Shown piece by piece: positions 6,875-14,789 of a stretch of DNA of 64,000 bases (position 1 is its first letter; each line of letters begins with the position of its first letter). A program made the position numbers and the translations under genes. The stretch covers positions 496,001 through 560,000 of the forward strand of contig CANLUT010000001.1 in NCBI GenBank assembly GCA_947494335.1, read 5' to 3'. The stretch is from Oligoflexales bacterium (GTDB lineage Bacteria > Bdellovibrionota_B > Oligoflexia > Oligoflexales > RGVZ01). The notes under the pieces are model-generated. The model worked only from the letters and a program-made list of their open reading frames with translations, ran no database searches and was not told the origin of the DNA.

Positions 6875-9829
6875 ATGAGGCGTTCCATGTTTGCGCTTCT
6901 GGCTGCGGTTGGCATGATGTCGGCTGCGCCAGCGATGGGAAAAGTATCAATATCTAAAAACGGCAATCAGACAGTTTACGACATCGAGATCGAAGGCGTG
7001 GACATGACGCCTGTCAGTATTGGTGGCAAACAGTTTGTATCGGCTAAGTTTAAGGGTGTTGAGCGTTTCCATGCTGTGAAATACGAACTTGGAAAACCAG
7101 AAATTCCGGTAGTACGACTCATGGTCGATGGGGACGTTGTGGTGCAGGCCGTTGGTTCTAATTTATCCGGTGCATCGGATCCGACTAAGCCACTGAAGCC
7201 AGCGCAGCCTTCGTGGAGCAAATCTCTTAAATTCCCCCCGCCAGTCGCTTACGATGCTCCGACATACGAGACTGACATTATGAATGTTGAGCCTCTTTAC
7301 GGAGTTGAAAAAGTCGCCTCTTACCGTGGATTGGCGCGGCAGATGGTGACGCTCAACGCGATGCGTTACAACCCGGTCAGTGGTTTCTACCAATATCACA
7401 ATCACTATCGCGTAACGGTGACCAGCAGTTTCAAAGAAGCTCAGACGCAGCCGACGCTTGCTTTGGTTATTGGAGCGCAGTTTGCGTCAAGCCCATCGGT
7501 TGATAATCTTATACGTTCTAAAGAGTCGCAAGGTTTTAGAGTCAGGAAGATCATTGTTGGTCAGAATGGTGTGACAACAGATGAGCACATTCGCGCTGCG
7601 CTAAAATCCATTTACAATGAAAATGTAAATTTACGTTTCGCGCTGATTGTCGGCGATGCTGAAGACGTACCAGGATATGATTCAACTCACATTAGTGGTG
7701 TTACAGATCATTTTTATCGCGCCATTGACACTGACAATTACGAGTCAGACATTAATGGCCCCGACATAGGCGTTGGTCGCTTGTCTGTGAACTCTGAGGT
7801 CCAATTATCAACCGTTGTAACAAAAATTGTACGCTACACAGACGGACGCTTTGCCGCGGATCGCTGGATGCAGCATCCTGCCTTCATCACAACTCACGAT
7901 CGCTGGCAAACCGCAGAGGGGACTCACAATGCTGTGATTGCAAAGCATTTCGCCCCGCGCGGCTATGACCGCGTATTTCCTGATGCATCGGAGAAGGGTG
8001 GAGACAAACTTTATCCAATTTCTCTCGACGCGACAGATCAGCAAATCGTTGAGCACATGAAGCAAGGGCGTTTTATTATCAATTTCAGTGGGCATGGATC
8101 CCATACGGGCTGGGAGGATGTCACGACTCAGGATGTTTTATCCATGAATGATCCCAACGCTCTGCCGTGGGTAATTTCCAACGCCTGTATAACCGGAGAC
8201 TTCAGAGAAGAGCCAGTATTTGCAGAAACATGGCAGCGTCACCCAAATGGTGCGATTACGTTTTGGGGATCCATGGATAGTTCTTACTGGGATGAAGACG
8301 ATATTCTTGAGAAGGCGATGTACGATGCAGTGTTTGATCGCGGTACTCGATCCTTTGATTTGATTCATCAATATGCTCTTGGAGAGGTGTGGCGCCACTA
8401 CGGCGGACAAGCGAAGAGTGCATACTATTGGGAAACCTATGTGACATTTGGTGATCCGTCTCTTGAAGTGCGGACACGTAAATCGACGGATGCGACGGTG
8501 GAAGGTCCTGATGCGCTGATCATTGGAGCTGAAGACGCATCTTGGCGGGTGACGACTGAAGACGCTCCTGTCGTTGGTGCGCGCGTCACTCTGCGCCGTG
8601 CATCTGATGGTAAAACTGTGACCGGAGTCACGGGTCAACAAGGAGAGGTGACTCTCCCATTGTCCGCATTTGGCTCAACTGCAGAACCTGTCACGCTTAT
8701 CGTCGCCGGTGGCGATTTACGCCGTGTGTCAAAAGAGCTTGCATTGATTGCACCCAATCAGCCACATCTTGGATTTTCTGCCTGGACACTCAATGGCCGG
8801 GCGGGTGGCGGTGTTCACGTCGGTGAACAGATCAATCTTGGCGGTGTCGTTGAAAACTTCGGCATGGTGGCTACAAGTGGTGGTCGTCTGATCATCGAGA
8901 GTGTTGTTGGTCCTGGTGCTGTCACTAGGTCTGAAGTGACTGTTCCACCGATGGGGAGCAGAGAGCGTATTTCTTTAGCTGCAGGACTGGCGTTTACAGT
9001 AAATGCCGAGGCGCGTCGCGGTGAGGTCGTTCGTGTTCAGCTACGATGGGAGACCAATGAAGGGCAGACAGGAACGTTAGTTTTAAGCTGGCCTGTACTG
9101 CGTGCAGATATCGAAGTCACGGCAGTAGACTACGGAGCTGAGGGTGTCGAAGGAGTCGGTGCTGAGGGTTATTTATATTTAACGATCAAAAATGTCGGCA
9201 CTGAGACCATTCGTTCCCTTGAGCTTGCTCCTCAGAGTGGTACCTGTACTGCTGGAGCTGATGGCAGACTTACGATTGGTGAATTAGCGCCGGGAGCTAG
9301 GGCTCGCGTTCCCCAGAGCATCCATGTCACGACCGATGGCCAGTGTAGCAGCGGTTCTGCAGGGAGTATTTCTCTTGCAGGGCACTATCAGAGCGTTTCG
9401 CGTCAGTTATCGCTTGCGGCTGGGTTCAATTATTTAGTGGGTGTTTTGGAAACTGATGTCGAGCGCATGGAGGGACTTGGTCTCGCGATTCCTGATCGTG
9501 GTGAAGCATTGACGCAGTCAATTCAGATGAATGGTGCCGGACCGATCAAGGATCTCTCGGTCTTTGTGAAAATCAATCACACTTATATCGGTGATCTCGA
9601 AGTTCACTTGGTATCGCCTACCGGTAAATCCGTGCTCCTGCACAACCACACTGGAAGTGGAAACGACAATATCGAGCAGCGTTATGGTCGCGGCGGAGTC
9701 AATATCGGAGAGCTTGATACTCTGATCGGTGATGAGGCCCGGGGTGAGTGGAAATTACAGGTTCGAGACACTATGTCTTCCGACACGGGAACCTTGGAGG
9801 CTGTCGAGCTTTCCATCAGACACTGGTAA
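6875..9829 (+). CDS. Gingipain-like peptidase (family C25) with C-terminal P/Homo B domain
   Basis: Start chosen at ATG 6875 because AGGAGG (6862-6867) is 7 nt upstream and the product begins with a clean signal peptide (MRRSMFALLAAVGMMSAAPAMG). An upstream in-frame start at 6794 is unlikely. The 984-residue product has a propeptide-like beta region and then the C25 catalytic core with NFSGHGSH (His407) and ISNACITGD (Cys438), the clan CD dyad. Ig-like beta domains follow, and the last ~120 residues match a proprotein-convertase P-domain (HTYIGDLEVHLVSPTGKSVLL, then a GEWKLQVRD strand). Known C25 enzymes are secreted proteases. I see no T9SS-type C-terminal domain, so export is probably Sec plus an unknown outer-membrane route. 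The gene is monocistronic, with a terminator. Confidence 0.88.
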   Translation: MRRSMFALLAAVGMMSAAPAMGKVSISKNGNQTVYDIEIEGVDMTPVSIGGKQFVSAKFKGVERFHAVKYELGKPEIPVVRLMVDGDVVVQAVGSNLSGASDPTKPLKPAQPSWSKSLKFPPPVAYDAPTYETDIMNVEPLYGVEKVASYRGLARQMVTLNAMRYNPVSGFYQYHNHYRVTVTSSFKEAQTQPTLALVIGAQFASSPSVDNLIRSKESQGFRVRKIIVGQNGVTTDEHIRAALKSIYNENVNLRFALIVGDAEDVPGYDSTHISGVTDHFYRAIDTDNYESDINGPDIGVGRLSVNSEVQLSTVVTKIVRYTDGRFAADRWMQHPAFITTHDRWQTAEGTHNAVIAKHFAPRGYDRVFPDASEKGGDKLYPISLDATDQQIVEHMKQGRFIINFSGHGSHTGWEDVTTQDVLSMNDPNALPWVISNACITGDFREEPVFAETWQRHPNGAITFWGSMDSSYWDEDDILEKAMYDAVFDRGTRSFDLIHQYALGEVWRHYGGQAKSAYYWETYVTFGDPSLEVRTRKSTDATVEGPDALIIGAEDASWRVTTEDAPVVGARVTLRRASDGKTVTGVTGQQGEVTLPLSAFGSTAEPVTLIVAGGDLRRVSKELALIAPNQPHLGFSAWTLNGRAGGGVHVGEQINLGGVVENFGMVATSGGRLIIESVVGPGAVTRSEVTVPPMGSRERISLAAGLAFTVNAEARRGEVVRVQLRWETNEGQTGTLVLSWPVLRADIEVTAVDYGAEGVEGVGAEGYLYLTIKNVGTETIRSLELAPQSGTCTAGADGRLTIGELAPGARARVPQSIHVTTDGQCSSGSAGSISLAGHYQSVSRQLSLAAGFNYLVGVLETDVERMEGLGLAIPDRGEALTQSIQMNGAGPIKDLSVFVKINHTYIGDLEVHLVSPTGKSVLLHNHTGSGNDNIEQRYGRGGVNIGELDTLIGDEARGEWKLQVRDTMSSDTGTLEAVELSIRHW

Positions 9830-9850
9830 TGATAGATGTCTTGTGTGAGC

Positions 9851-9874
9851 AAAAGGACCCTTTCGGGTCCTTTT
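9851..9874 (+). terminator. Intrinsic terminator of the C25 peptidase gene
   Basis: A perfect 10-bp stem (AAAAGGACCC with GGGTCCTTTT) and a 4-nt loop start 21 bp after the stop codon. Confidence 0.9.
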
Positions 9875-9911
9875 GTGTTTCCACTAATTGGCACCATCGG
9901 ATGAATTCTCT

Positions 9912-9985
9912 AATCAGTCGGGTGGCACAGATTTGGCACAGATTTGGTGCCAGGGTGGCACCAAATCTGTGCCACCCGACTGATT
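9912..9985. repeat. Long inverted repeat carrying the dispersed GTGCCACCCGACTGATT motif
   Basis: The outer arms are 25 nt and perfectly complementary (9912-9936 and 9961-9985). A second nested palindrome pairs 9937-9952 with 9956-9971 around GGG. The left arm also holds a duplicated GGCACAGATTT unit. The end motif GTGCCACCCGACTGATT recurs at 11438-11455 and 27800-27817. The structure resembles REP/RAYT-type extragenic elements. It follows the terminator of the C25 gene and precedes the 3' end of the M48 gene. Confidence 0.85.
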
Positions 9986-9997
9986 ACAAGTTTCTGT

Positions 9998-11242
9998 TCA
10001 AAGAGTGTCTTGTACGTCTCGCAAGGAAGTCGCAGTCTTCAATTGCCCATTGGGCGTTTTAGCTAGCTCCGGATTTTTCGCTTCTAAGTTCGGTCTAAGT
10101 TGATGTCTTAAGTGAAATAGTCGCCAGCATAACGACGGGTGGGATCTGGATGACAGCGCACCAAACTTTGGGGGTTCCTGTTTATTCGATATCATCGTCA
10201 GACATTTTTCTTTGTCCTTTTCCCCGTACTGCAAAGCAACCATTCGCTCAAAAACCGCCTCGTATTGCTTAATTGAAAATCCAGATTTGATGAAAAGAAT
10301 CATGCCAACTTCATCAGCTTGTTCCTCTTTGGCTGAAGTTTCCCGAGACTTTTCTGCATATGCCTCCAAACTTTTTTGTATCCCGTTATATTCCATTAAC
10401 TGATTCGAAGGCAGGACTTGTTCTTCCATGATTCTTTTAACCTGCTCGTCGGGATGTCCGGACATCTTATCCCAAAAGTTTTGATCTAACTGCACATTAT
10501 AGTGATAGCTTTCCGGTTGCATAGATACGTCATCCGTTCTCCTCGCAATTTCGACTGCATAATTATGGCTCGAGGTTGCTTGAAATCTTGCCAGCTGCCC
10601 AAGATCGTTTTCCTTTAGTTCAAGAAGGCGTTGGGAGATTCTCGCGAATTTTTTCGAAATTCCTAGCATGGCCGATTTTTCAAGAGGTGCCAGTTTCAAC
10701 CACATTCTATTGTAGGCTTCATCATTTAGAAGAGTTGCGTCAGGCAAGGGGGGGGATTCGGCATGACGCAACAAGATGTGCGCAGACTCATGGGCTAACA
10801 TCGCGAGAATTGAAATAGGTTCCATTTCCTGAAAAACTGTTTTGCTGAATAATACAGTGCCTGAATTACTGTAGGAAGTACCATTAATACCTGCGCTTGA
10901 CAGCAAGCCAAGGCAAAAATTTCTAGGCGAAAATTGGCCTGAAAAAACGTCGTTTCCCGCTGATAAATGATTCATTAGCTCACCAAGGTAAGCTGTTACT
11001 TTTTGATTCTGATCAATTTTTTTTAATACACATGGTTCAAACGGAGTATGGCGTGGTACAGATAGCTGTACATACGAAATTTCAGACGTTGGTTTAGGCG
11101 ATGTCGCCACGCCCAAGCGATCTTTCCCACATGCTGAGAAAAATATCGAGGATGCAACGGTCAATTGGATCAATCCACGACTTCGACGAGTCGTCCAAAG
11201 CTTTAGAAAACTAACTCCTGAGTATGGTGTCTTGAAGTTCAT
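9998..11242 (-). CDS. M48-like metalloprotease lipoprotein
   Basis: Start set at ATG 11242, which has AGGAG 6 nt upstream; a longer frame to 11269 lacks one. The 414-residue product has a signal ending FFSACGKD, a probable lipoprotein Cys. It then carries LAHESAH (His151/Glu152/His155), the HExxH zinc site, a downstream EEQADEVG motif supplying the third ligand (Glu about 311), and a SHPS...R segment. This is the M48 (Oma1/BepA-like) layout. M48 lipoproteins of Gram-negatives often act in outer-membrane protein quality control; that role is inferred here. The gene sits between two copies of the dispersed repeat in an AT-richer patch, suggesting an accessory module. Confidence 0.82.
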   Translation of the reverse strand: MNFKTPYSGVSFLKLWTTRRSRGLIQLTVASSIFFSACGKDRLGVATSPKPTSEISYVQLSVPRHTPFEPCVLKKIDQNQKVTAYLGELMNHLSAGNDVFSGQFSPRNFCLGLLSSAGINGTSYSNSGTVLFSKTVFQEMEPISILAMLAHESAHILLRHAESPPLPDATLLNDEAYNRMWLKLAPLEKSAMLGISKKFARISQRLLELKENDLGQLARFQATSSHNYAVEIARRTDDVSMQPESYHYNVQLDQNFWDKMSGHPDEQVKRIMEEQVLPSNQLMEYNGIQKSLEAYAEKSRETSAKEEQADEVGMILFIKSGFSIKQYEAVFERMVALQYGEKDKEKCLTMISNKQEPPKFGALSSRSHPSLCWRLFHLRHQLRPNLEAKNPELAKTPNGQLKTATSLRDVQDTL

Positions 11243-11657
11243 AATCCACTCCTGCTCCAGGACCCACACCCTCTGATCAGGGGTGGTTATCTTGTAAATC
11301 GCCTTCTAAAGGTCGAGGGGGTGCATCATCCGTGCCATAAATAACCACTAAATATTATAAGAAAAAATTAGCCTTTCAGCCTGAGGCTCGCTACAAACTG
11401 CAATAATTTTTTACAGCCAGAAAAGGTGCCCAGAAAAGGTGCCACCCGACTGATTCCAATTAAATGTGTCCCGAAATTTCCGAATTTTAAAAAAAAATCT
11501 TGCCCCGCCTAAAGTGCCGATATCAAAATTAATTATTGATCTACAATTTTTTTTTAAGGTCCGGGGACGCAAATTCCGATCGGCTTTTTATAGGGCCTTA
11601 ATTGTCTAAGACGATTGCTATTGATTTTCGGACACCAATTTTCGTTGGGGATATCGA
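11243..11657. other. AT-rich intergenic region with repeat fragments
   Basis: This 415-bp stretch has no convincing gene. It contains a second copy of the dispersed motif (11438-11455), a TGTGTCCCGAAATT fragment (11465-11478) related to the inverted repeat at 12280-12350, poly-A/T runs near 11489 and 11549, and a GGGGACGCAAATT string at about 11563. It should hold the divergent promoters of the M48 gene and the small lipoprotein, but I cannot place -10/-35 boxes with confidence. Confidence 0.6.
11418..11455. repeat. Dispersed repeat copy with 13-bp tandem duplication
   Basis: CAGAAAAGGTGCC is directly duplicated (11418-11430 and 11431-11443). The second unit runs into GGTGCCACCCGACTGATT (11438-11455). 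The layout mirrors the copy at 9912-9985, where a GGCACAGATTT unit is duplicated before the same end motif. Confidence 0.8.
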
Positions 11658-12275
11658 ATGAAATTCTTTGCGTTTTCTCAGATTGCATTATTAATACTCG
11701 CATCGTGTAGCGACTTCTATCAAAACCACTTTTCAATGAAAATAAGTGAGCCTCATGGAGTAAAGACCTGCTGGTCAGCTGACATGGTTCGTGAAGAACG
11801 ACAGCATGTAAACCAATCGAACTATGAAGAATTTACCAGAAACCTTGAGGCCAAGAAATTGAAACCTGTTGAGGATTCTGACTTGGTAGACATCGAAGAA
11901 TGCCCAGAAATTTCGAAGATGCCGTGCACCAGAGAATCATGCACCCCGTCCTACAACCCCGGCGATACGCTCATTTGCAACCACGTGGGAGTTGAAAAAA
12001 AACCCGTAAAGGTAATTTATGCTGGGCAGATTTCTGAACGGATTTTTCAAAACGAAAGCGGCAACCTTGTTTTTTTGAAAAAGTCACCCTTTTACTTCAG
12101 AGAGAAATGGATGCTTTGTCCCGGAGTGCGTTGGTTTGATGCGACGTGCACTTTACCGCCAGCTCCGTGGCACGTTCTTTTTAGAATTAAGTCAGATGTG
12201 ACGCCAAAGATTGAGAATGAGACGATTTTATATAACAAACGTCTTGTAGAGGTGATACCAAGTCCCGATAAGTAA
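11658..12275 (+). CDS. Small lipoprotein of unknown function (205 aa)
   Basis: The N-terminus MKFFAFSQIALLILASC is a clear lipoprotein signal (lipobox LASC, Cys17). The mature part is polar, with paired Cys around CPEISKMPCTRESC and further Cys in the C-terminal half, so disulfides are likely in the periplasm. I recognise no family. Codon use is more AT-rich than in neighbouring genes, and it lies in the repeat-bearing patch at 9.9-12.4 kb, which suggests acquisition by transfer. A terminator follows at 12367. Confidence 0.65.
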   Translation: MKFFAFSQIALLILASCSDFYQNHFSMKISEPHGVKTCWSADMVREERQHVNQSNYEEFTRNLEAKKLKPVEDSDLVDIEECPEISKMPCTRESCTPSYNPGDTLICNHVGVEKKPVKVIYAGQISERIFQNESGNLVFLKKSPFYFREKWMLCPGVRWFDATCTLPPAPWHVLFRIKSDVTPKIENETILYNKRLVEVIPSPDK

Positions 12276-12279
12276 TGTA

Positions 12280-12350
12280 AATTTGGGACACACGCTGAAA
12301 CTCAAATTGATGAATAATTAAGTTTGGGTTTGGTCGTGTGTTCCCAAATT
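12280..12350. repeat. Imperfect inverted repeat (AATTTGGGACACACG family)
   Basis: The left arm 12280-12294 and right arm 12335-12350 are complementary except for one extra base, around a 40-nt loop. A related string occurs at 11465-11478. Short GTGTCCC-type inverted elements are commonly linked to RAYT transposases in other genomes; no such gene is in this window. Confidence 0.7.
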
Positions 12351-12366
12351 ACTAAGTTGTCTGATC

Positions 12367-12390
12367 AAAAGGATCCTTTGGGTCCTTTTT
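12367..12390 (+). terminator. Intrinsic terminator
   Basis: AAAAGGATCC pairs with GGGTCCTTTT (one G-T pair) around TTT(G), followed by T residues. The sequence is nearly identical to the terminator at 9851-9874. Confidence 0.85.
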
Positions 12391-12517
12391 GTGTTTCTGT
12401 CAATTTAGGGGGGGGGTGGGATGTTACTCCAGTCCACTTGATTCAACGTGCATTGTCTCATTATGATAAGAGAGCTGAAGAACGAGACGGTTTATACAAA
12501 AATAGCGGGGCCTAATC

Positions 12518-12985
12518 ATGAGCAATCCAGGTGTAAAGACAGAAACCCTAAAAAACTTTCAGCTATTTGCCGGATTGTCAGCCAACGATCTTGAACACAT
12601 CGCCAACGTTTTGAAGCATCACGTGGCGCCTCAGGGCACTCAGTTGATTAAGCAAGAGCGCAATGATGGTGAGGTTTTCTTTATCGTCGAGGGTCGTATT
12701 CGCGTAGAGATGATTGGTGTCGATGGGAAGGCCATGGAAATTCTGACGACTTTAAATGCTGGCGACACGGTAGGTGAGTTGGCCCTGGCGCGCGTCGGTC
12801 GCCGCACAGCGTCAGCGGTCGCTCAGATGGATGCGCAGCTCTATACGGCCGAGGCATCTGCGCTTAATGCCTTGTTTGAAAAACATCCAGAAATCGGGCT
12901 GCAGGTGTTTAGAAATTTGTCCAAAGTTTTGGCCAGCCGACTGGTAGACACAAACTTTCTTGTTCGCAACGCGGCAGCACGCTAA
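12518..12985 (+). CDS. Cyclic nucleotide-binding domain protein
   Basis: The 155-residue protein is essentially one CRP-type cNMP-binding domain: FQLFAGLSANDLEHI at the start, the beta-roll, then the phosphate-binding cassette GELALARVGRRTASA with the conserved Glu and Arg that contact the cyclic phosphate and ribose. There is no helix-turn-helix, so it is not itself a CRP-like transcription factor and probably acts by protein contact. A class III adenylate cyclase lies at 23.1 kb; a link through cAMP is inference. Confidence 0.9.
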   Translation: MSNPGVKTETLKNFQLFAGLSANDLEHIANVLKHHVAPQGTQLIKQERNDGEVFFIVEGRIRVEMIGVDGKAMEILTTLNAGDTVGELALARVGRRTASAVAQMDAQLYTAEASALNALFEKHPEIGLQVFRNLSKVLASRLVDTNFLVRNAAAR

Positions 12986-12995
12986 TTATTTTGAC

Positions 12996-14459
12996 TTAAT
13001 CCAATAATACATCGAGTCCTTGCCGGGTTTTAATGGATGGTCCATTCGTTTTTCCCGCAGCTCCTGTGAATACAGGGCGGTACATGTCATTGCCGCGGAT
13101 AATGCTTTTTCTTTTCGGTAAGCAGGCAGATCCTCTCTTTAAGCAGGTGATAGCCCTTTGGTAGCCTAGATTCATTTCGTAATTGTATCGTTGCGCCATT
13201 GTGTTTCCAGTCAGGTCGTCTGGACGATCCAATAGTAGTTTTTGCTCTGCCTCGGTTGGCAACATTTCCAGGTCTGTCCACCAGCGCGAGACTTCCTGTA
13301 GATTATTAATTTCAACATCATACCAAGTCTTCATCACGGTCGACTCTGTGGTGCCATACTCCCATCGGCCTGAGGAGAGTGCCCGAGCCGCCGGAAATAG
13401 ACGCTTTGCATCTTGCATAACGCCCGGCATGGAAAATCCGCCATTATAAACCCGCGTTTTTCTCTGTAGGCCGTTTACAGAATAGCGCACTAACTTCGCG
13501 TCTGAAGTCTCAGAGATCGGAAGAAAGTAGGTTGGTTCAGCGATGCTGGCGAGAACGGCTAACTTAACGTCCTCTCCGTTTTCCATAAGCCTGACGTCAC
13601 ACAGGCGTTCTTCTTGGCTGATATTTTCAGTTAAATATTTAAACATCACAGGATCTGCAAAATAGGTGCAAATCTTCCCGATTTTCACCAGTCGAGAGGA
13701 TGGCGCATAGCCGGATTCCCAATAAGAAAAATCTCCCATATCAAAGCGCCTCGTTTGTGCGCTCGGAGTAGCCAGCCAGGCGCGCCTATCGTTGATATCC
13801 TGGTTGGAGGTGGTGATGATTGTGGGTAGCTGCGGTACACAAGACCCTTTGCCGGTGATGTGGTCGACCAGAGGGATCATCGGGTTAATCGGTGCTCCAA
13901 ATTCCCGGCCTTGTTTGATTGCAGAAAGAATTTCCAGAATTTTTTCAGAAGTGCTCTCTTTTACAAGTGAGGCGGGAAATTGTGTCATGATGGTTTGAGC
14001 TTCGCGGATTGAATCAGCCGTAAATCCACGACAGGTAAACCACGCAGCGAGAACTGAGCCGCTGCTATTACCTGTAATGACAATGTCGCCGCCGGTTTGA
14101 GCGGCCGGGTTTGTCTCTCGTCTAAGAAGCCCCATGCGTTCGTATGCGGCTTTCGTGCCGCCGATATCCCAAGTCAGGGCTGTGCCTTTGCCTTGGTAGG
14201 CGTAAATCAGTTTCGGGTTAATGGTCTCCGCGCGATTCGCGGCGATTTTCATTTGCATGCCAGAGCGAGTCATTATGATTTTAGTTGCGCCCTGAAGAAC
14301 CGGAGTTGCCACTTCATTTTGCGGCTGTGTCTGATCGGTTATTTTTTCTGGTTTCTTTGACGAAATCGACTCTTTGCCGGTACCGCAGGCTGCGACCACG
14401 AAGAGACTTGCGATCAAAACACTCTGCTCTCGAAATCTCTTTTTCGGTGTAAGGCTCAT
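12996..14459 (-). CDS. Patatin-like phospholipase lipoprotein with altered catalytic Asp
   Basis: Start taken at ATG 14459 (AGGA 8 nt upstream; an upstream ATG at 14513 lacks an RBS). The 487-residue protein begins with a lipoprotein signal (VVAACG). Patatin features follow: a Gly-rich YQGKGTALTWDIGGTKAA segment, GNSSGS with the nucleophile Ser132 in GxSxG, and ASIAEPTYFLP. Where patatins carry the catalytic DG[GA], this protein reads VYNGGFSMP, with Asn339 in place of Asp (codon AAT). It may therefore be a weak or non-catalytic member. It is an outer-membrane or periplasmic lipoprotein by signal. Confidence 0.75.
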   Translation of the reverse strand: MSLTPKKRFREQSVLIASLFVVAACGTGKESISSKKPEKITDQTQPQNEVATPVLQGATKIIMTRSGMQMKIAANRAETINPKLIYAYQGKGTALTWDIGGTKAAYERMGLLRRETNPAAQTGGDIVITGNSSGSVLAAWFTCRGFTADSIREAQTIMTQFPASLVKESTSEKILEILSAIKQGREFGAPINPMIPLVDHITGKGSCVPQLPTIITTSNQDINDRRAWLATPSAQTRRFDMGDFSYWESGYAPSSRLVKIGKICTYFADPVMFKYLTENISQEERLCDVRLMENGEDVKLAVLASIAEPTYFLPISETSDAKLVRYSVNGLQRKTRVYNGGFSMPGVMQDAKRLFPAARALSSGRWEYGTTESTVMKTWYDVEINNLQEVSRWWTDLEMLPTEAEQKLLLDRPDDLTGNTMAQRYNYEMNLGYQRAITCLKRGSACLPKRKSIIRGNDMYRPVFTGAAGKTNGPSIKTRQGLDVLLD

Positions 14460-14544
14460 GACATTCGTCCTTGGGGGGCGCTGTGCGTCAGGTGTTTCGC
14501 GCGGGGAGGCCAAGATTGGCCAGTGATGATTTTATTAACAAATT

Positions 14545-14571
14545 TATTAAAATAGTCAAGTTATTTTAATA
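14545..14571. promoter_or_regulatory. Candidate operator TATTAAAATA-N7-TATTTTAATA
   Basis: A perfect 10-bp inverted repeat with a 7-nt spacer, about 85 bp upstream of the patatin-like start and 220 bp upstream of the TIGR02147 gene. The size and symmetry suit a dimeric regulator. AT-richness raises the chance of coincidence. Confidence 0.4.
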
Positions 14572-14704
14572 GAATCATTTAGAAATGCTCAGCGTCTCGA
14601 AAATAGGTCGCAGGAGTGCCTGCGTTAAATCTTATAAGGTGCTGAATTAATTAGAGCTACGAGTTGGAGGTGTCTACTGGTACCAATTTTATTAATGGGT
14701 TATA

Positions 14705-14721
14705 TTTTTACAATGTAAAAA
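14705..14721. promoter_or_regulatory. Candidate operator TTTTTACA-A-TGTAAAAA
   Basis: A perfect 8+1+8 palindrome centred 77 bp upstream of the GTG start of the TIGR02147-family gene, a sensible place for autoregulation. Confidence 0.4.
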
Positions 14722-14789
14722 CTAAAAGTCTTTAATTTACTAAATTTTTTAGATAAATTACCGATAAGAGATCAAGAGGTGCATGAATC

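Larger units (their letters stand above)
14460..14789. other. AT-rich divergent intergenic region with two palindromes
   Basis: This 330-bp stretch lies between the divergent patatin-like gene and the TIGR02147 regulator. It has no gene-like frame, is strongly AT-rich from 14525, and contains two palindromes described separately (14545-14571, 14705-14721). It is the likely control region for both genes. Confidence 0.6.

Noticed and set aside
8138-8641. 167-codon minus-strand frame inside the C25 gene
   Set aside because: It is fully antisense to a clear peptidase domain and carries no recognisable motif.
12324-12515. 63-codon plus-strand frame
   Set aside because: It runs through the inverted repeat and the terminator at 12367-12390; the frame has no RBS or coding character.
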